From Pontibacter harenae (GTDB lineage: Bacteria; Bacteroidota; Bacteroidia; Cytophagales; Hymenobacteraceae), in contig NZ_JAJJWH010000012.1 of NCBI RefSeq assembly GCF_020907245.1, forward strand, positions 63,450-127,449: a DNA stretch of 64,000 nucleotides, written 5' to 3'. The translations under genes were made by a program, and so were the position numbers. Below, in pieces: positions 8,433-15,419 of the stretch (position 1 is the first letter of the stretch; each line of letters starts with the position of its first letter). The notes under the pieces are model-generated. The model saw only the letters and a program-made list of their open reading frames with translations, had not been told where the DNA came from and did no database searches.

Positions 8433-8632
8433 TTTCTGAAAGAATGATAAGCGTTGATTGTATAAACAGCTGAACTTGCAAAATCTCACCTTTACCTTTT
8501 GCGGAAGAGGGAAAAAAGGCTTTATGTTTTATTCAAATAGAGGAGATTTGAAGAAATGATTGCTAGCAGTAGCGACTGACTAAGCGCAACATGTTCTAAT
8601 TAGAAATGTAAATGATCTTTAGATACTATCAG

Positions 8633-9814
8633 CTACTCTACTAAATGCGGTACAAACTGAGATAGGTTTGTAATGATGCCTTTTTCACGGCGGAAACCGA
8701 TCGCACAGCCTTCTCCTGCCCAAAAAACACCAGCCTGATAAGCATAGCCTTTATTGTCTTCGGGTAAGTCGCACCAGCGTTGGTATACCTGCTGCTGATG
8801 GTCATATTCTCCCTCCATTTTGGTGATAGGCACTTTATCTACTACTTCTACACTTTGCCCTTCTCGCCCAAAGTATGGCTTGCGGATATATTTGCCTTGC
8901 AAAGGCTCCAGATCAGCTTCTAATAAGAGTGGGTGGTATGGGTAAGCCTTCCAGAGCCAGGCCAGCATACCTTTACTTTGAAATAGCAAAGCATAAGCAG
9001 GATTTGCGATAACCACGGTGCGGGTTCTGGACAGTTGCGTCAGACTTTGCAACAGCTCTGGTTCTTCCCAGGCAATCTGCTCCCAAGGCAGTAGCTTAAA
9101 CAAGAATGGAAATTGTTGCCATTGTTCGGCCCCTACCTGCGCCCAAACGCCTTTTTCGTTTCCTTCTGTTGATACACTTATATCTTCTACAGGGCAAAGG
9201 TGGGCATCGAAACCAGCTTCTGTAGCAGCCTGCGCTAGTACAGCACAGTTTGTCTGGTCTTCGGCACTTTCGCCCAGGTAAGTTAGCAGCAACGCTGGCG
9301 GCAGATCATCGTTGAGCATACGCCAGGTCTTCAGTTGTTCTACCAATGCCTCGTAAAGCCCCGAATATTGATTGGCATCTTTTTTACCAGCCGCCGCCAA
9401 ACTTGCCCACTGCACCACAGCTGTTTCAGGTATAGAAGTGGCAGTGTCGGCATTAAATTCAAGCAACTTTGGCCCTTCTGTTGTCTGTACCAAGTCGAAT
9501 CGGCCATAAATGTGCCAATGCTTGTCATTGTTCCAAGACTGGCGCACCAGGGCCCAAAGGTTCTCGGGTATACCTAGCACCTGCAGAAAAGCATCAGGCA
9601 ACTCGTCTGGCACTGCCTGCACCATCATGTTATACAAAGTATCTGTGGCCTCCAGCAAAGCATCGGCTTCTGTTTCAGAGATGACCACAGCTTCGCCAGG
9701 TACATAGTTCGCACAACCATCTTCTACACACCAATCCCAGCCCAAGCCACGTAAAGCGGTTTCTACATCTCCTGCATGAGGCTCCAGTTGTACACTTTTT
9801 TTATTGCTGCTCAT
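8633..9814 (-). CDS. Glutathionylspermidine synthase family ATP-grasp protein (YgiC-like)
   Basis: The 393 residues match the preATP-grasp plus ATP-grasp domain of the GspS/YgiC family. Seen motifs are YGRFDLVQTTEGPKLLEFNA followed by DTATSIPETAV, PLLLEADLEPLQGKYIRKPYFGREGQS (ATP-binding loop) and YQRWCDLPEDNKGYAYQAGVFWAGEGCAIGFRRE near the end. The N-terminal amidase domain of true E. coli Gsp synthetase is absent. These proteins ligate a peptide-like carboxylate to an amine, but the substrate of the stand-alone YgiC type is not established. It lies 90 bases downstream of a YgiB-like lipoprotein gene, the same order as ygiB-ygiC in enterobacteria. Confidence 0.88.
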   Translation of the reverse strand: MSSNKKSVQLEPHAGDVETALRGLGWDWCVEDGCANYVPGEAVVISETEADALLEATDTLYNMMVQAVPDELPDAFLQVLGIPENLWALVRQSWNNDKHWHIYGRFDLVQTTEGPKLLEFNADTATSIPETAVVQWASLAAAGKKDANQYSGLYEALVEQLKTWRMLNDDLPPALLLTYLGESAEDQTNCAVLAQAATEAGFDAHLCPVEDISVSTEGNEKGVWAQVGAEQWQQFPFLFKLLPWEQIAWEEPELLQSLTQLSRTRTVVIANPAYALLFQSKGMLAWLWKAYPYHPLLLEADLEPLQGKYIRKPYFGREGQSVEVVDKVPITKMEGEYDHQQQVYQRWCDLPEDNKGYAYQAGVFWAGEGCAIGFRREKGIITNLSQFVPHLVE

Positions 9815-9904
9815 TTTTATTTAGCACAAGTATTAAAACACAAGACAATGGGCTTAGCAGTTTTCCAGCCCCTGCTATAAAGTAGAATAGATTTAAGACA
9901 GGGC

Positions 9905-10456
9905 TTAGGCACCAGCACCACCGCTTCGGCCTCTGAAGAAACCGCTACGGCCAGAGCTCGGAGCTGCACTACGCTGGCGATAGGTTTGCACATTTTGGCG
10001 CCAAGCCTGGTTGCGGTTAATCAGGTTAGGGTTAGCATAATAAGCAGCCCTGGGCCCTGACATACGCCCAGCCATAAACCCTAATCCACTCCACCACAAT
10101 ACACTCCCCAAGCCATAACCACCCTGGTTATAACGACTCTGGTTATTAGCCACATCTTGCATGCGGTTTTGCAGTTCCAGCCCTTGCAGTGTGTCTATGC
10201 GGCCATCGTTGTACTTAAGGATAGCCATACTTTGCCCTGGTGCCGTGGTGCGCTCATCCGTGATTTTCCATTCATCAGGAGCTTCTTCAGTCATTTCTGT
10301 AATGATGCCATCAGGCACGGCCACTTCTTCATCCGAATTCCAATCGTTGTTGGTTCGGGTAGTGTTGTCGCAGCCTGTCAGCCCCATACAAGCAGCGGCT
10401 GCCATAATAAAGGCATTCCGTTTAAAATCGCCAATTGTAAGGTATTTCTTCTTCAT
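9905..10456 (-). CDS. YgiB-like (DUF1190-like) lipoprotein
   Basis: The 183-residue product has an N-terminal signal with lipobox GLTGC at about residue 29, an acidic middle region, a glycine-rich hydrophobic patch (GLGSVLWWSGLGFMAGRMSG) and a Ser/Arg/Gly-rich C-terminus ending RSGFFRGRSGGAGA. This layout resembles enterobacterial YgiB, where a MAGYMMGR patch and an RGGFG tail are found. Sequence identity is too low to judge by eye; the assignment rests on layout plus the YgiC-like gene directly downstream. It probably forms a transcription unit with that gene. Function unknown. Confidence 0.7.
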   Translation of the reverse strand: MKKKYLTIGDFKRNAFIMAAAACMGLTGCDNTTRTNNDWNSDEEVAVPDGIITEMTEEAPDEWKITDERTTAPGQSMAILKYNDGRIDTLQGLELQNRMQDVANNQSRYNQGGYGLGSVLWWSGLGFMAGRMSGPRAAYYANPNLINRNQAWRQNVQTYRQRSAAPSSGRSGFFRGRSGGAGA

Positions 10457-10573
10457 ATGCTCGCTGTGCTATAAGGTTAAAGGTATTTGCTTTACGGAAA
10501 AGCCTCTGTTTATGGTCTAAACAATACTTATTTGGGCTAATAAGAAGATTAAAAACTATCTGCCACTCTTTTA

Positions 10574-10656
10574 CCACAAAGGATAAAACAACTTTTTATC
10601 TTTTTAACCCTCTAACTCTCTAACTTCAAAAGCTTTCTTATTCCCACAAAGGATAA
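10574..10656. repeat. 13-bp direct repeat around the 3' end of murI, with CTCTAAC units between
   Basis: CCACAAAGGATAA occurs at 10574-10586 and again at 10644-10656, where it is inside the last codons of murI. Between the copies lies CCTCTAACTCTCTAAC (within 10604-10627), related to the hairpin at 3207-3270. The arrangement looks like duplication of the gene end around an inserted repeat, or replication slippage. Confidence 0.6.
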
Positions 10657-11453
10657 TGCTCCAGGTATACCTGACGCTTAAAAAAGATGCGGGTACTTTC
10701 TTCAAAAGAGCGGGTGAAATCGGACACGTAAAATTTATGATCGCCCAGCAGTCGCTCCGACGCTAGGTTATTTTCGTCTAAAAAAGCCTTCACATACTCT
10801 GCCACAATCTGGCTGGCATCCAGCACATCTACTTTCCCCTCATAGTATTGCTCTATTTGCTTTTTGATCAGTGGGTAATGCGTACAGCCCAAAATCAGCG
10901 CTTCAATTCCCTGCAGACTATCATTAGAAAGATAAGCTTCGATGACGCTCTCCGAAATGGAGTCGTTGAAAAAGCCTTCCTCAATCATATCAGCCAGCAA
11001 AGGTGTCGCATGCGATTTTAACTGAATATCTAACTCCAGGTCGTCTACCTTTTTCTTGTAAACATTGGAGTTTACGGTTTGTTTGGTACCGATCAGGCCA
11101 ATGGTTTGGCTTGGATAAGTTTGCCCGATGTACTGAATAGTAGGATCAATTACATTCAGCACTTTGGCCTTGCTACCTACATATTCCTTTACCAGTTCGT
11201 AAGCAGCCGCCGAAGCCGAGTTGCAGGCAATAAGAATAACCTTACACTGCTGCTTTATGAGCAGATCGCAAATTTTAACGGCATAAGCCTGAATAGCAGC
11301 CGTTGATTTATCACCATAAGGTAAGTGTGCAGTATCGCCGAAATAAACAATACGCTCATTAGGCAATACATTTATAATAGCTTTTGCAACTGTAAGTCCG
11401 CCAATGCCGCTATCAAATATACCGATTGGCTGCGTTTTTTTGTCCTGTACCAT
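10638..11453 (-). CDS. murI: Glutamate racemase
   Basis: MurI converts L-glutamate to D-glutamate for peptidoglycan. The 271 residues contain IGIFDSGIGGLTV (phosphate/substrate loop), IACNSASAAAY with the first catalytic Cys, and LILGCTHYPLI with the second catalytic Cys. PYGDKS is also typical. Length is normal. The gene stands alone, with divergent transcription toward the RDD gene across an AT-rich region. Confidence 0.97.
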   Translation of the reverse strand: MVQDKKTQPIGIFDSGIGGLTVAKAIINVLPNERIVYFGDTAHLPYGDKSTAAIQAYAVKICDLLIKQQCKVILIACNSASAAAYELVKEYVGSKAKVLNVIDPTIQYIGQTYPSQTIGLIGTKQTVNSNVYKKKVDDLELDIQLKSHATPLLADMIEEGFFNDSISESVIEAYLSNDSLQGIEALILGCTHYPLIKKQIEQYYEGKVDVLDASQIVAEYVKAFLDENNLASERLLGDHKFYVSDFTRSFEESTRIFFKRQVYLEHYPLWE

Positions 11454-11773
11454 GTGCGGCTAAATTAGGGCAAATTGTCAACATTAACATACTCCATCCT
11501 GAAAACAATACGCTCATGCCACCTGTGGCTTGACCGCGAAAAAAATTAAATATTTTCCTCATATAATTAATTCATATTTTTATATATTTAGCAAAACATA
11601 TGTAATTAATTATAAATTTTGTTACTTTAAAACAAAAGCATAACTTTAGAAACGGCTCCACAATTGGCTACAAAGCTATAGCCAACCTTTACAGGAGATA
11701 CTTGTGCATTTTGTGACGAAGAACAGGAATTATAAAACCCTGTTAAGACTGAAAACAACTTATTTGAACCCTT
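11454..11773. promoter_or_regulatory. Divergent intergenic region with a putative promoter for the RDD gene (11618-11648)
   Basis: This 320-base, very AT-rich region separates murI (minus) from the RDD gene (plus). A Bacteroidota-type promoter can be proposed on the plus strand: TTTG at 11618-11621, a 19-base spacer, and TAACTTTA at 11641-11648, one base off the TAnnTTTG consensus. It would give a leader of about 120 bases. No ORF or RNA gene is seen in the rest. Confidence 0.45.
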
Positions 11774-12268
11774 ATGCTAACCACAGTATCTGCACATGTA
11801 TTTCAAAAAACCTCCCATTACGGTAGTTTAAACAGCCGATTGATTTCTCTGTTGGTCGATACCACCATTATTGTTTTCTGCTACTCTATTATCTTTTATT
11901 CTGCAACAGAAGAAGATGCAAAGCTTTTAAATTGGAAGCAGATGGTCCAAAACGGCTTTACGTGGCAGGAAATCCTTTTTGTTGGAAAGGCACTCTTCTA
12001 TAACCCCTACTTCCTTATTATGCACTGGCTTTATTATACGCTGCTAGAGGCTTCGCCAAGACAAGCTACTATCGGTAAATTTACGTTGGGCCTACGGGTA
12101 TGTGATGTAAAGCGCAGGCGAATAAAATTTGCACAGGCAAATGCACGCTATTTTGCAAAGGTCCTCTCTCTTGCTACACTTGGGCTTGGCTTTTTATTGG
12201 TACACTCTACCAAACGAAACCAAGCGCTGCACGACTACCTTTCAGGAACCCTGGTGGTATCGGAATAA
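11774..12268 (+). CDS. RDD family membrane protein
   Basis: The 164 residues contain the RDD hallmarks: N-terminal GSLNSRLISLLVDTTIIV with the Arg and Asp of helix 1, a second helix, and the conserved segment after it (QATIGKFTLGLRVCDVKRRR). A final helix (VLSLATLGLGFLLV) is followed by KRNQALHDYLSGTLVV, the family end. RDD proteins are small integral membrane proteins; some are linked to ion transport or membrane stress, but the role of this one is unknown. The SPW gene follows 81 bases later on the same strand. Confidence 0.9.
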   Translation: MLTTVSAHVFQKTSHYGSLNSRLISLLVDTTIIVFCYSIIFYSATEEDAKLLNWKQMVQNGFTWQEILFVGKALFYNPYFLIMHWLYYTLLEASPRQATIGKFTLGLRVCDVKRRRIKFAQANARYFAKVLSLATLGLGFLLVHSTKRNQALHDYLSGTLVVSE

Positions 12269-12335
12269 TAAAAAAATTGTACAGTTTTTTAGATCATATT
12301 GATTCTACCTCGTATAAGGAGCATATAACCAAACG

Positions 12336-12343
12336 AAAGGAGG
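12336..12343 (+). promoter_or_regulatory. Unusually strong Shine-Dalgarno sequence
   Basis: AAAGGAGG lies 6 bases before the ATG at 12350. Other genes in the window show only weak or no SD sequences, as expected in Bacteroidota, so this perfect one stands out and fixes the start of the SPW gene. Confidence 0.8.
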
Positions 12344-12349
12344 ATTATT

Positions 12350-12739
12350 ATGAGATTTATTCCGACCCGTTTTCACGGGATATTAGACTATATAGTAGGT
12401 ATTGTTGTAATTGCATCGCCTTGGCTATTTAACTTCTCTGATGTAACGTATGCTACATGGGTAATGGTAATAGCTGGTATTGTAGTTTTACTACAAACTA
12501 TTATGACAGATTTTGAGGTAGGTGTGGTAAAGAAAGTGCCAATGCCGACTCACTTAATGATGGACTTTGGTATAGGTGTTATTGTAGCACTGTCGCCATG
12601 GATGTTCGGCTTTGCCGATGAAGTTTACTCGCCACATCTTATTTTTGGTGTGTTTTCTATCTTGGCTTCGCTTACAACACATCGTTATCCAAGCGAGTCT
12701 TACCGCTCTAGAACTACAAGTAGCGAGACAGTAAGATAA
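12350..12739 (+). CDS. SPW-repeat membrane protein
   Basis: The 129-residue protein has four hydrophobic segments arranged as two SPW repeats: VVIASPWLFNFSD in the first half and VIVALSPWMFGFADE in the second. The N-terminus RFHGILDYIVG and the middle PMPTHLMMDFGIG are internal counterparts, so the gene is an internal duplication of a two-helix unit. SPW proteins are small integral membrane proteins of unknown function. It is preceded by a perfect Shine-Dalgarno sequence and followed by a 22-bp hairpin terminator shared with the convergent peptidase gene. Confidence 0.92.
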   Translation: MRFIPTRFHGILDYIVGIVVIASPWLFNFSDVTYATWVMVIAGIVVLLQTIMTDFEVGVVKKVPMPTHLMMDFGIGVIVALSPWMFGFADEVYSPHLIFGVFSILASLTTHRYPSESYRSRTTSSETVR

Positions 12740-12767
12740 TATTGCATTTTCTAGCTTTTTAAGAGCT

Positions 12768-12820
12768 ACCATAAATACAAAGGCTGCGAAGGTTTTCCTC
12801 GCAGCCTTTGTATTTATGGT
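12768..12820. terminator. Bidirectional hairpin terminator
   Basis: Arms 12768-12789 and 12799-12820 pair perfectly over 22 bp around a 9-base loop. It sits between the convergent SPW and M23 peptidase genes and would serve both. Confidence 0.85.
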
Positions 12821-12831
12821 TATGATGATTT

Positions 12832-14151
12832 TTATGCGCCTGCTGGCTCTTTCTGCTCTCCTGTTGCTAACAGACCCTGCTTTGCACTTTTCACGTCAAT
12901 GGCATTAAACTGGTTTATGGTCTGCTCTTTCAACGCAGCAAATTCCTCCTGGTGCTTTTTTTCTACAGGGTTAGCTGATGGTAATTTCACCCCAAGGGCA
13001 TCTACCTGCTTTCCGTTCTTCCAAAAGCGGTAGCAAAGGTGTGGGCCTGTTGCCAAACCAGTACTACCTACGTAGCCTATGGTTTGGCCTTGCTTTACAC
13101 GGGCTCCCGCTTTAATACCTTTAGCAAACTTAGACATATGCAGGTATTGTGTAGTGTAGGTCTTATTGTGTTTTACTTTAACATAGTAGCCGTTTCCACG
13201 GGTGTATCTTGCCTCTAACACCACTCCGTCTCCAACTGTTCTGATGGGAGTTCCGCGTGGGGCTGCAAAATCGGTACCCAGGTGCGGCTTATAACGCTTC
13301 TGCACGGGGTGGTAGCGGTTCATTGTGTAGCGAGAGCTGATGCGACTATACTCCAGGGGCTCTCTCAGGAAAGCTTTTTTAAGGCTTTGGCCTTTCTGGT
13401 CAAAGTAGCCTAAGCCGTTGCCCTCGTCGAAACCGATAGCATAAATAGAATCTCCCTGATGTTCGAAGAAAGCGGCTTTCAACTGGCCAAAGCCGATGGT
13501 GGTACCGTTTACCTCTTTCTCCTCATAAATTAATTTAAACTTATCGCCAGGCTGAATGCGGTTCAGGTCGAGACGCCAGGCATAAATGTCTGCAAACTTG
13601 TTCACCAACTGCGGAGAACCACCCGCATCTACGATAGACTGAAACAAGGAATGCTTTATTTCACCAGCCAGCGCACGTTCAGAAACCTTTACCTCACGCT
13701 TTTCAAGTGTTACATTTAAGTCGCCTCGCAAATCGTAAATAACATACTCTACATTATTTGGCTCATAAATAAAGTACTGGGCTGTTTGAGCTGAGTCGCG
13801 AAGATGCAGGATAGTATAAGGGCGATTAGCAGAAATGCGCCTTACGTTGTAAATGTCTTTTGATTTACTTGCCAACAAGCTGACAGTTGTTGGAGAGATG
13901 TTGTAACTGGACAGAATTTCCGATAATGTCTCGCCTCTTTCTATCACAGTCTCCACTATTTCGAAGGAATCTGTTGCGATACCATAAACAATGGGGGCAG
14001 GCATTTTAACTTCTTCTACCACCTCTGGTTGAGTGGTTTCTTCTGGCTCTGTAAACCGATCTGTGTTAAAGTGTAGCGTTTGTGCTGCCGTAATAAAAAT
14101 AAACAACGACAGAGCGATCAGGATGGCTAGTCCTTTACTGCTTTTGAACAT
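12832..14151 (-). CDS. M23 family peptidoglycan peptidase, membrane-anchored
   Basis: I start at ATG 14151 (MFKSSKGLAILIALSLF, 439 residues) because the longer frame needs a GTG. An N-terminal hydrophobic segment (about 6-24) anchors or exports the protein. Residues about 60-110 form a LysM/OapA-like segment (VERGETLSEILSSYNIS), followed by a linker domain. The LytM domain covers about 280-395: the zinc ligands His290 and Asp294 in HLGTD, a catalytic His in TTQYLHMSKF, and GPHLCYRFWKNG at the site of the usual HxH motif. Here the HxH second His is Cys373. The family cuts peptide cross-bridges of peptidoglycan or activates amidases. A Cys at this site would be an unusual zinc ligand. Confidence 0.92.
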   Translation of the reverse strand: MFKSSKGLAILIALSLFIFITAAQTLHFNTDRFTEPEETTQPEVVEEVKMPAPIVYGIATDSFEIVETVIERGETLSEILSSYNISPTTVSLLASKSKDIYNVRRISANRPYTILHLRDSAQTAQYFIYEPNNVEYVIYDLRGDLNVTLEKREVKVSERALAGEIKHSLFQSIVDAGGSPQLVNKFADIYAWRLDLNRIQPGDKFKLIYEEKEVNGTTIGFGQLKAAFFEHQGDSIYAIGFDEGNGLGYFDQKGQSLKKAFLREPLEYSRISSRYTMNRYHPVQKRYKPHLGTDFAAPRGTPIRTVGDGVVLEARYTRGNGYYVKVKHNKTYTTQYLHMSKFAKGIKAGARVKQGQTIGYVGSTGLATGPHLCYRFWKNGKQVDALGVKLPSANPVEKKHQEEFAALKEQTINQFNAIDVKSAKQGLLATGEQKEPAGA

Positions 14152-14416
14152 TACTAAGTGGCTTTGGTTGAAAATCGTCACGAAAATAGGCTTTAACCCA
14201 TAGAAATAAAAATTAAAGTTTACACAATAATCAGACTATAAACAGGTTACAATCATTTTATAAAAATATTATCATAGCACAAATACTATTTTTAGGCTGA
14301 AACAAATGCTACTACTCCTTTACCTTTTGCCACTTAACTTCCTAAACAGTAGAAATTTCGGCCGCTCAGCAAGCCACAACTCTGCACCTGTATCAGCGGC
14401 ATATAAAAAACTTTTA

Positions 14417-14424
14417 TAACTTTG
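14417..14424 (+). promoter_or_regulatory. Promoter -7 box very close to the fabG start
   Basis: TAACTTTG matches the Bacteroidota TAnnTTTG consensus exactly and ends 7 bases before the fabG ATG at 14431. If used, the transcript would be leaderless or nearly so. I could not find a clear -33 TTTG partner. Confidence 0.4.
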
Positions 14425-14430
14425 GCACCT

Positions 14431-15177
14431 ATGAAAGCACTAGAAGGAAAAGTAGCTCTGGTAACTGGAGCATCAAAAGGAATAGGCCGCGCCATTGCAC
14501 AGAAATTTGTGGAAATGGGAGCCCAGGTAGCGTTCACCTACCTGTCGAGTGTAGAAAAAGGCCAAGCATTGGAGCAGGAACTGTCGGCCAACGACGGCAA
14601 AGCCAAAGGCTACCGCTCCGATGCAGCCGACACAGCTCAAGCCGATAAACTGATTGAGGATGTGATAGCAGATTTCGGAAAAATAGACATCCTGGTAAAC
14701 AACGCAGGTATTACACGCGACGGTTTGCTCATGCGTATGACTGAAGACCAGTGGGATGCTGTAATCAACACCAACCTGAAGTCAGTTTTTAACCTGACCA
14801 AAGGCGCTACCAAGCACATGATGCGTGCCAAGAGCGGTTCTATCATCAACATTACTTCTGTAGTTGGTATAAAAGGCAACGCGGGCCAAGCAAACTATGC
14901 AGCTTCTAAGGCTGGTATTATCGGCTTCACAAAATCAGTTGCTTTAGAGTTAGGTTCTCGCAACATCCGTAGCAATGCTGTTGCCCCAGGTTTTATAGAA
15001 ACAGAAATGACTGGTGAACTAGACCAGAAAGTGGTGGACGAGTGGCGCAAGGCAATTCCGCTGAAGCGTGGCGGCACGCCTGAGGATGTGGCAAACGCAG
15101 CTGTATTCCTTGCCTCCGAGCAATCGGCTTATATTTCTGGTCAGGTACTACAGGTAGACGGCGGCATGCTTACTTAA
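14431..15177 (+). CDS. fabG: 3-oxoacyl-[acyl-carrier-protein] reductase
   Basis: FabG is the NADPH-dependent ketoreductase of fatty acid elongation. The start is ATG 14431 (MKALEGKVALVTGASKGIG, 248 residues); a TTG three codons upstream is less likely. Motifs: TGASKGIGRAIA (cofactor loop), NNAGITRDGLLMRM, and the catalytic Ser-Tyr-Lys in NITSVVGIKGNAGQANYAAS followed by K. The C-terminus AYISGQVLQVDGGMLT is typical. Length is standard. It stands alone, followed by an inverted-repeat pair and a strong terminator. Confidence 0.97.
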   Translation: MKALEGKVALVTGASKGIGRAIAQKFVEMGAQVAFTYLSSVEKGQALEQELSANDGKAKGYRSDAADTAQADKLIEDVIADFGKIDILVNNAGITRDGLLMRMTEDQWDAVINTNLKSVFNLTKGATKHMMRAKSGSIINITSVVGIKGNAGQANYAASKAGIIGFTKSVALELGSRNIRSNAVAPGFIETEMTGELDQKVVDEWRKAIPLKRGGTPEDVANAAVFLASEQSAYISGQVLQVDGGMLT

Positions 15178-15200
15178 TTACGAATTAATAATTACGAATT
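15176..15200 (+). repeat. Left arm of a 25-bp near-perfect inverted repeat pair
   Basis: The arm overlaps the fabG stop codon and consists of AATTACGAATTA-type units. It pairs with 15388-15412 with a single mismatch. The 187 bases between the arms hold the fabG terminator and no ORF. Confidence 0.65.
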
Positions 15201-15244
15201 ACAAATGGTGTAAATTGTAGCTCTATAACATATAATTAGTTTTT

Positions 15245-15287
15245 AAAGACCAATGCTACAACTTTTGCGTTAGTAGCATTGGTCTTT
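15245..15287 (+). terminator. Terminator of fabG
   Basis: Arms AAAGACCAATGCTAC (15245-15259) and GTAGCATTGGTCTTT (15273-15287) pair perfectly over 15 bp, followed by TTGTTTTAT. It is the clear end of the fabG transcript. Confidence 0.85.
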
Positions 15288-15387
15288 TTGTTTTATATTT
15301 AAGTATCTGTGTGTTTGGGAGCAGCGCTGAAAAGCTCAGCACCTGCATTGCCTATAAGAAACTGCAAACAGTTTCCAACCCACAGCC

Positions 15388-15412
15388 AATTCGTAATTAT
15401 TAATTCTTAATT
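15388..15412 (-). repeat. Right arm of the 25-bp inverted repeat pair
   Basis: This arm ends 7 bases before the GTG start of the next gene and pairs with 15176-15200 with one mismatch. It is built of AATTCGTAATTATTAATT-type units, similar to AT-rich intergenic repeats seen again before 18922. Confidence 0.65.
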
Positions 15413-15419
15413 GATATAA

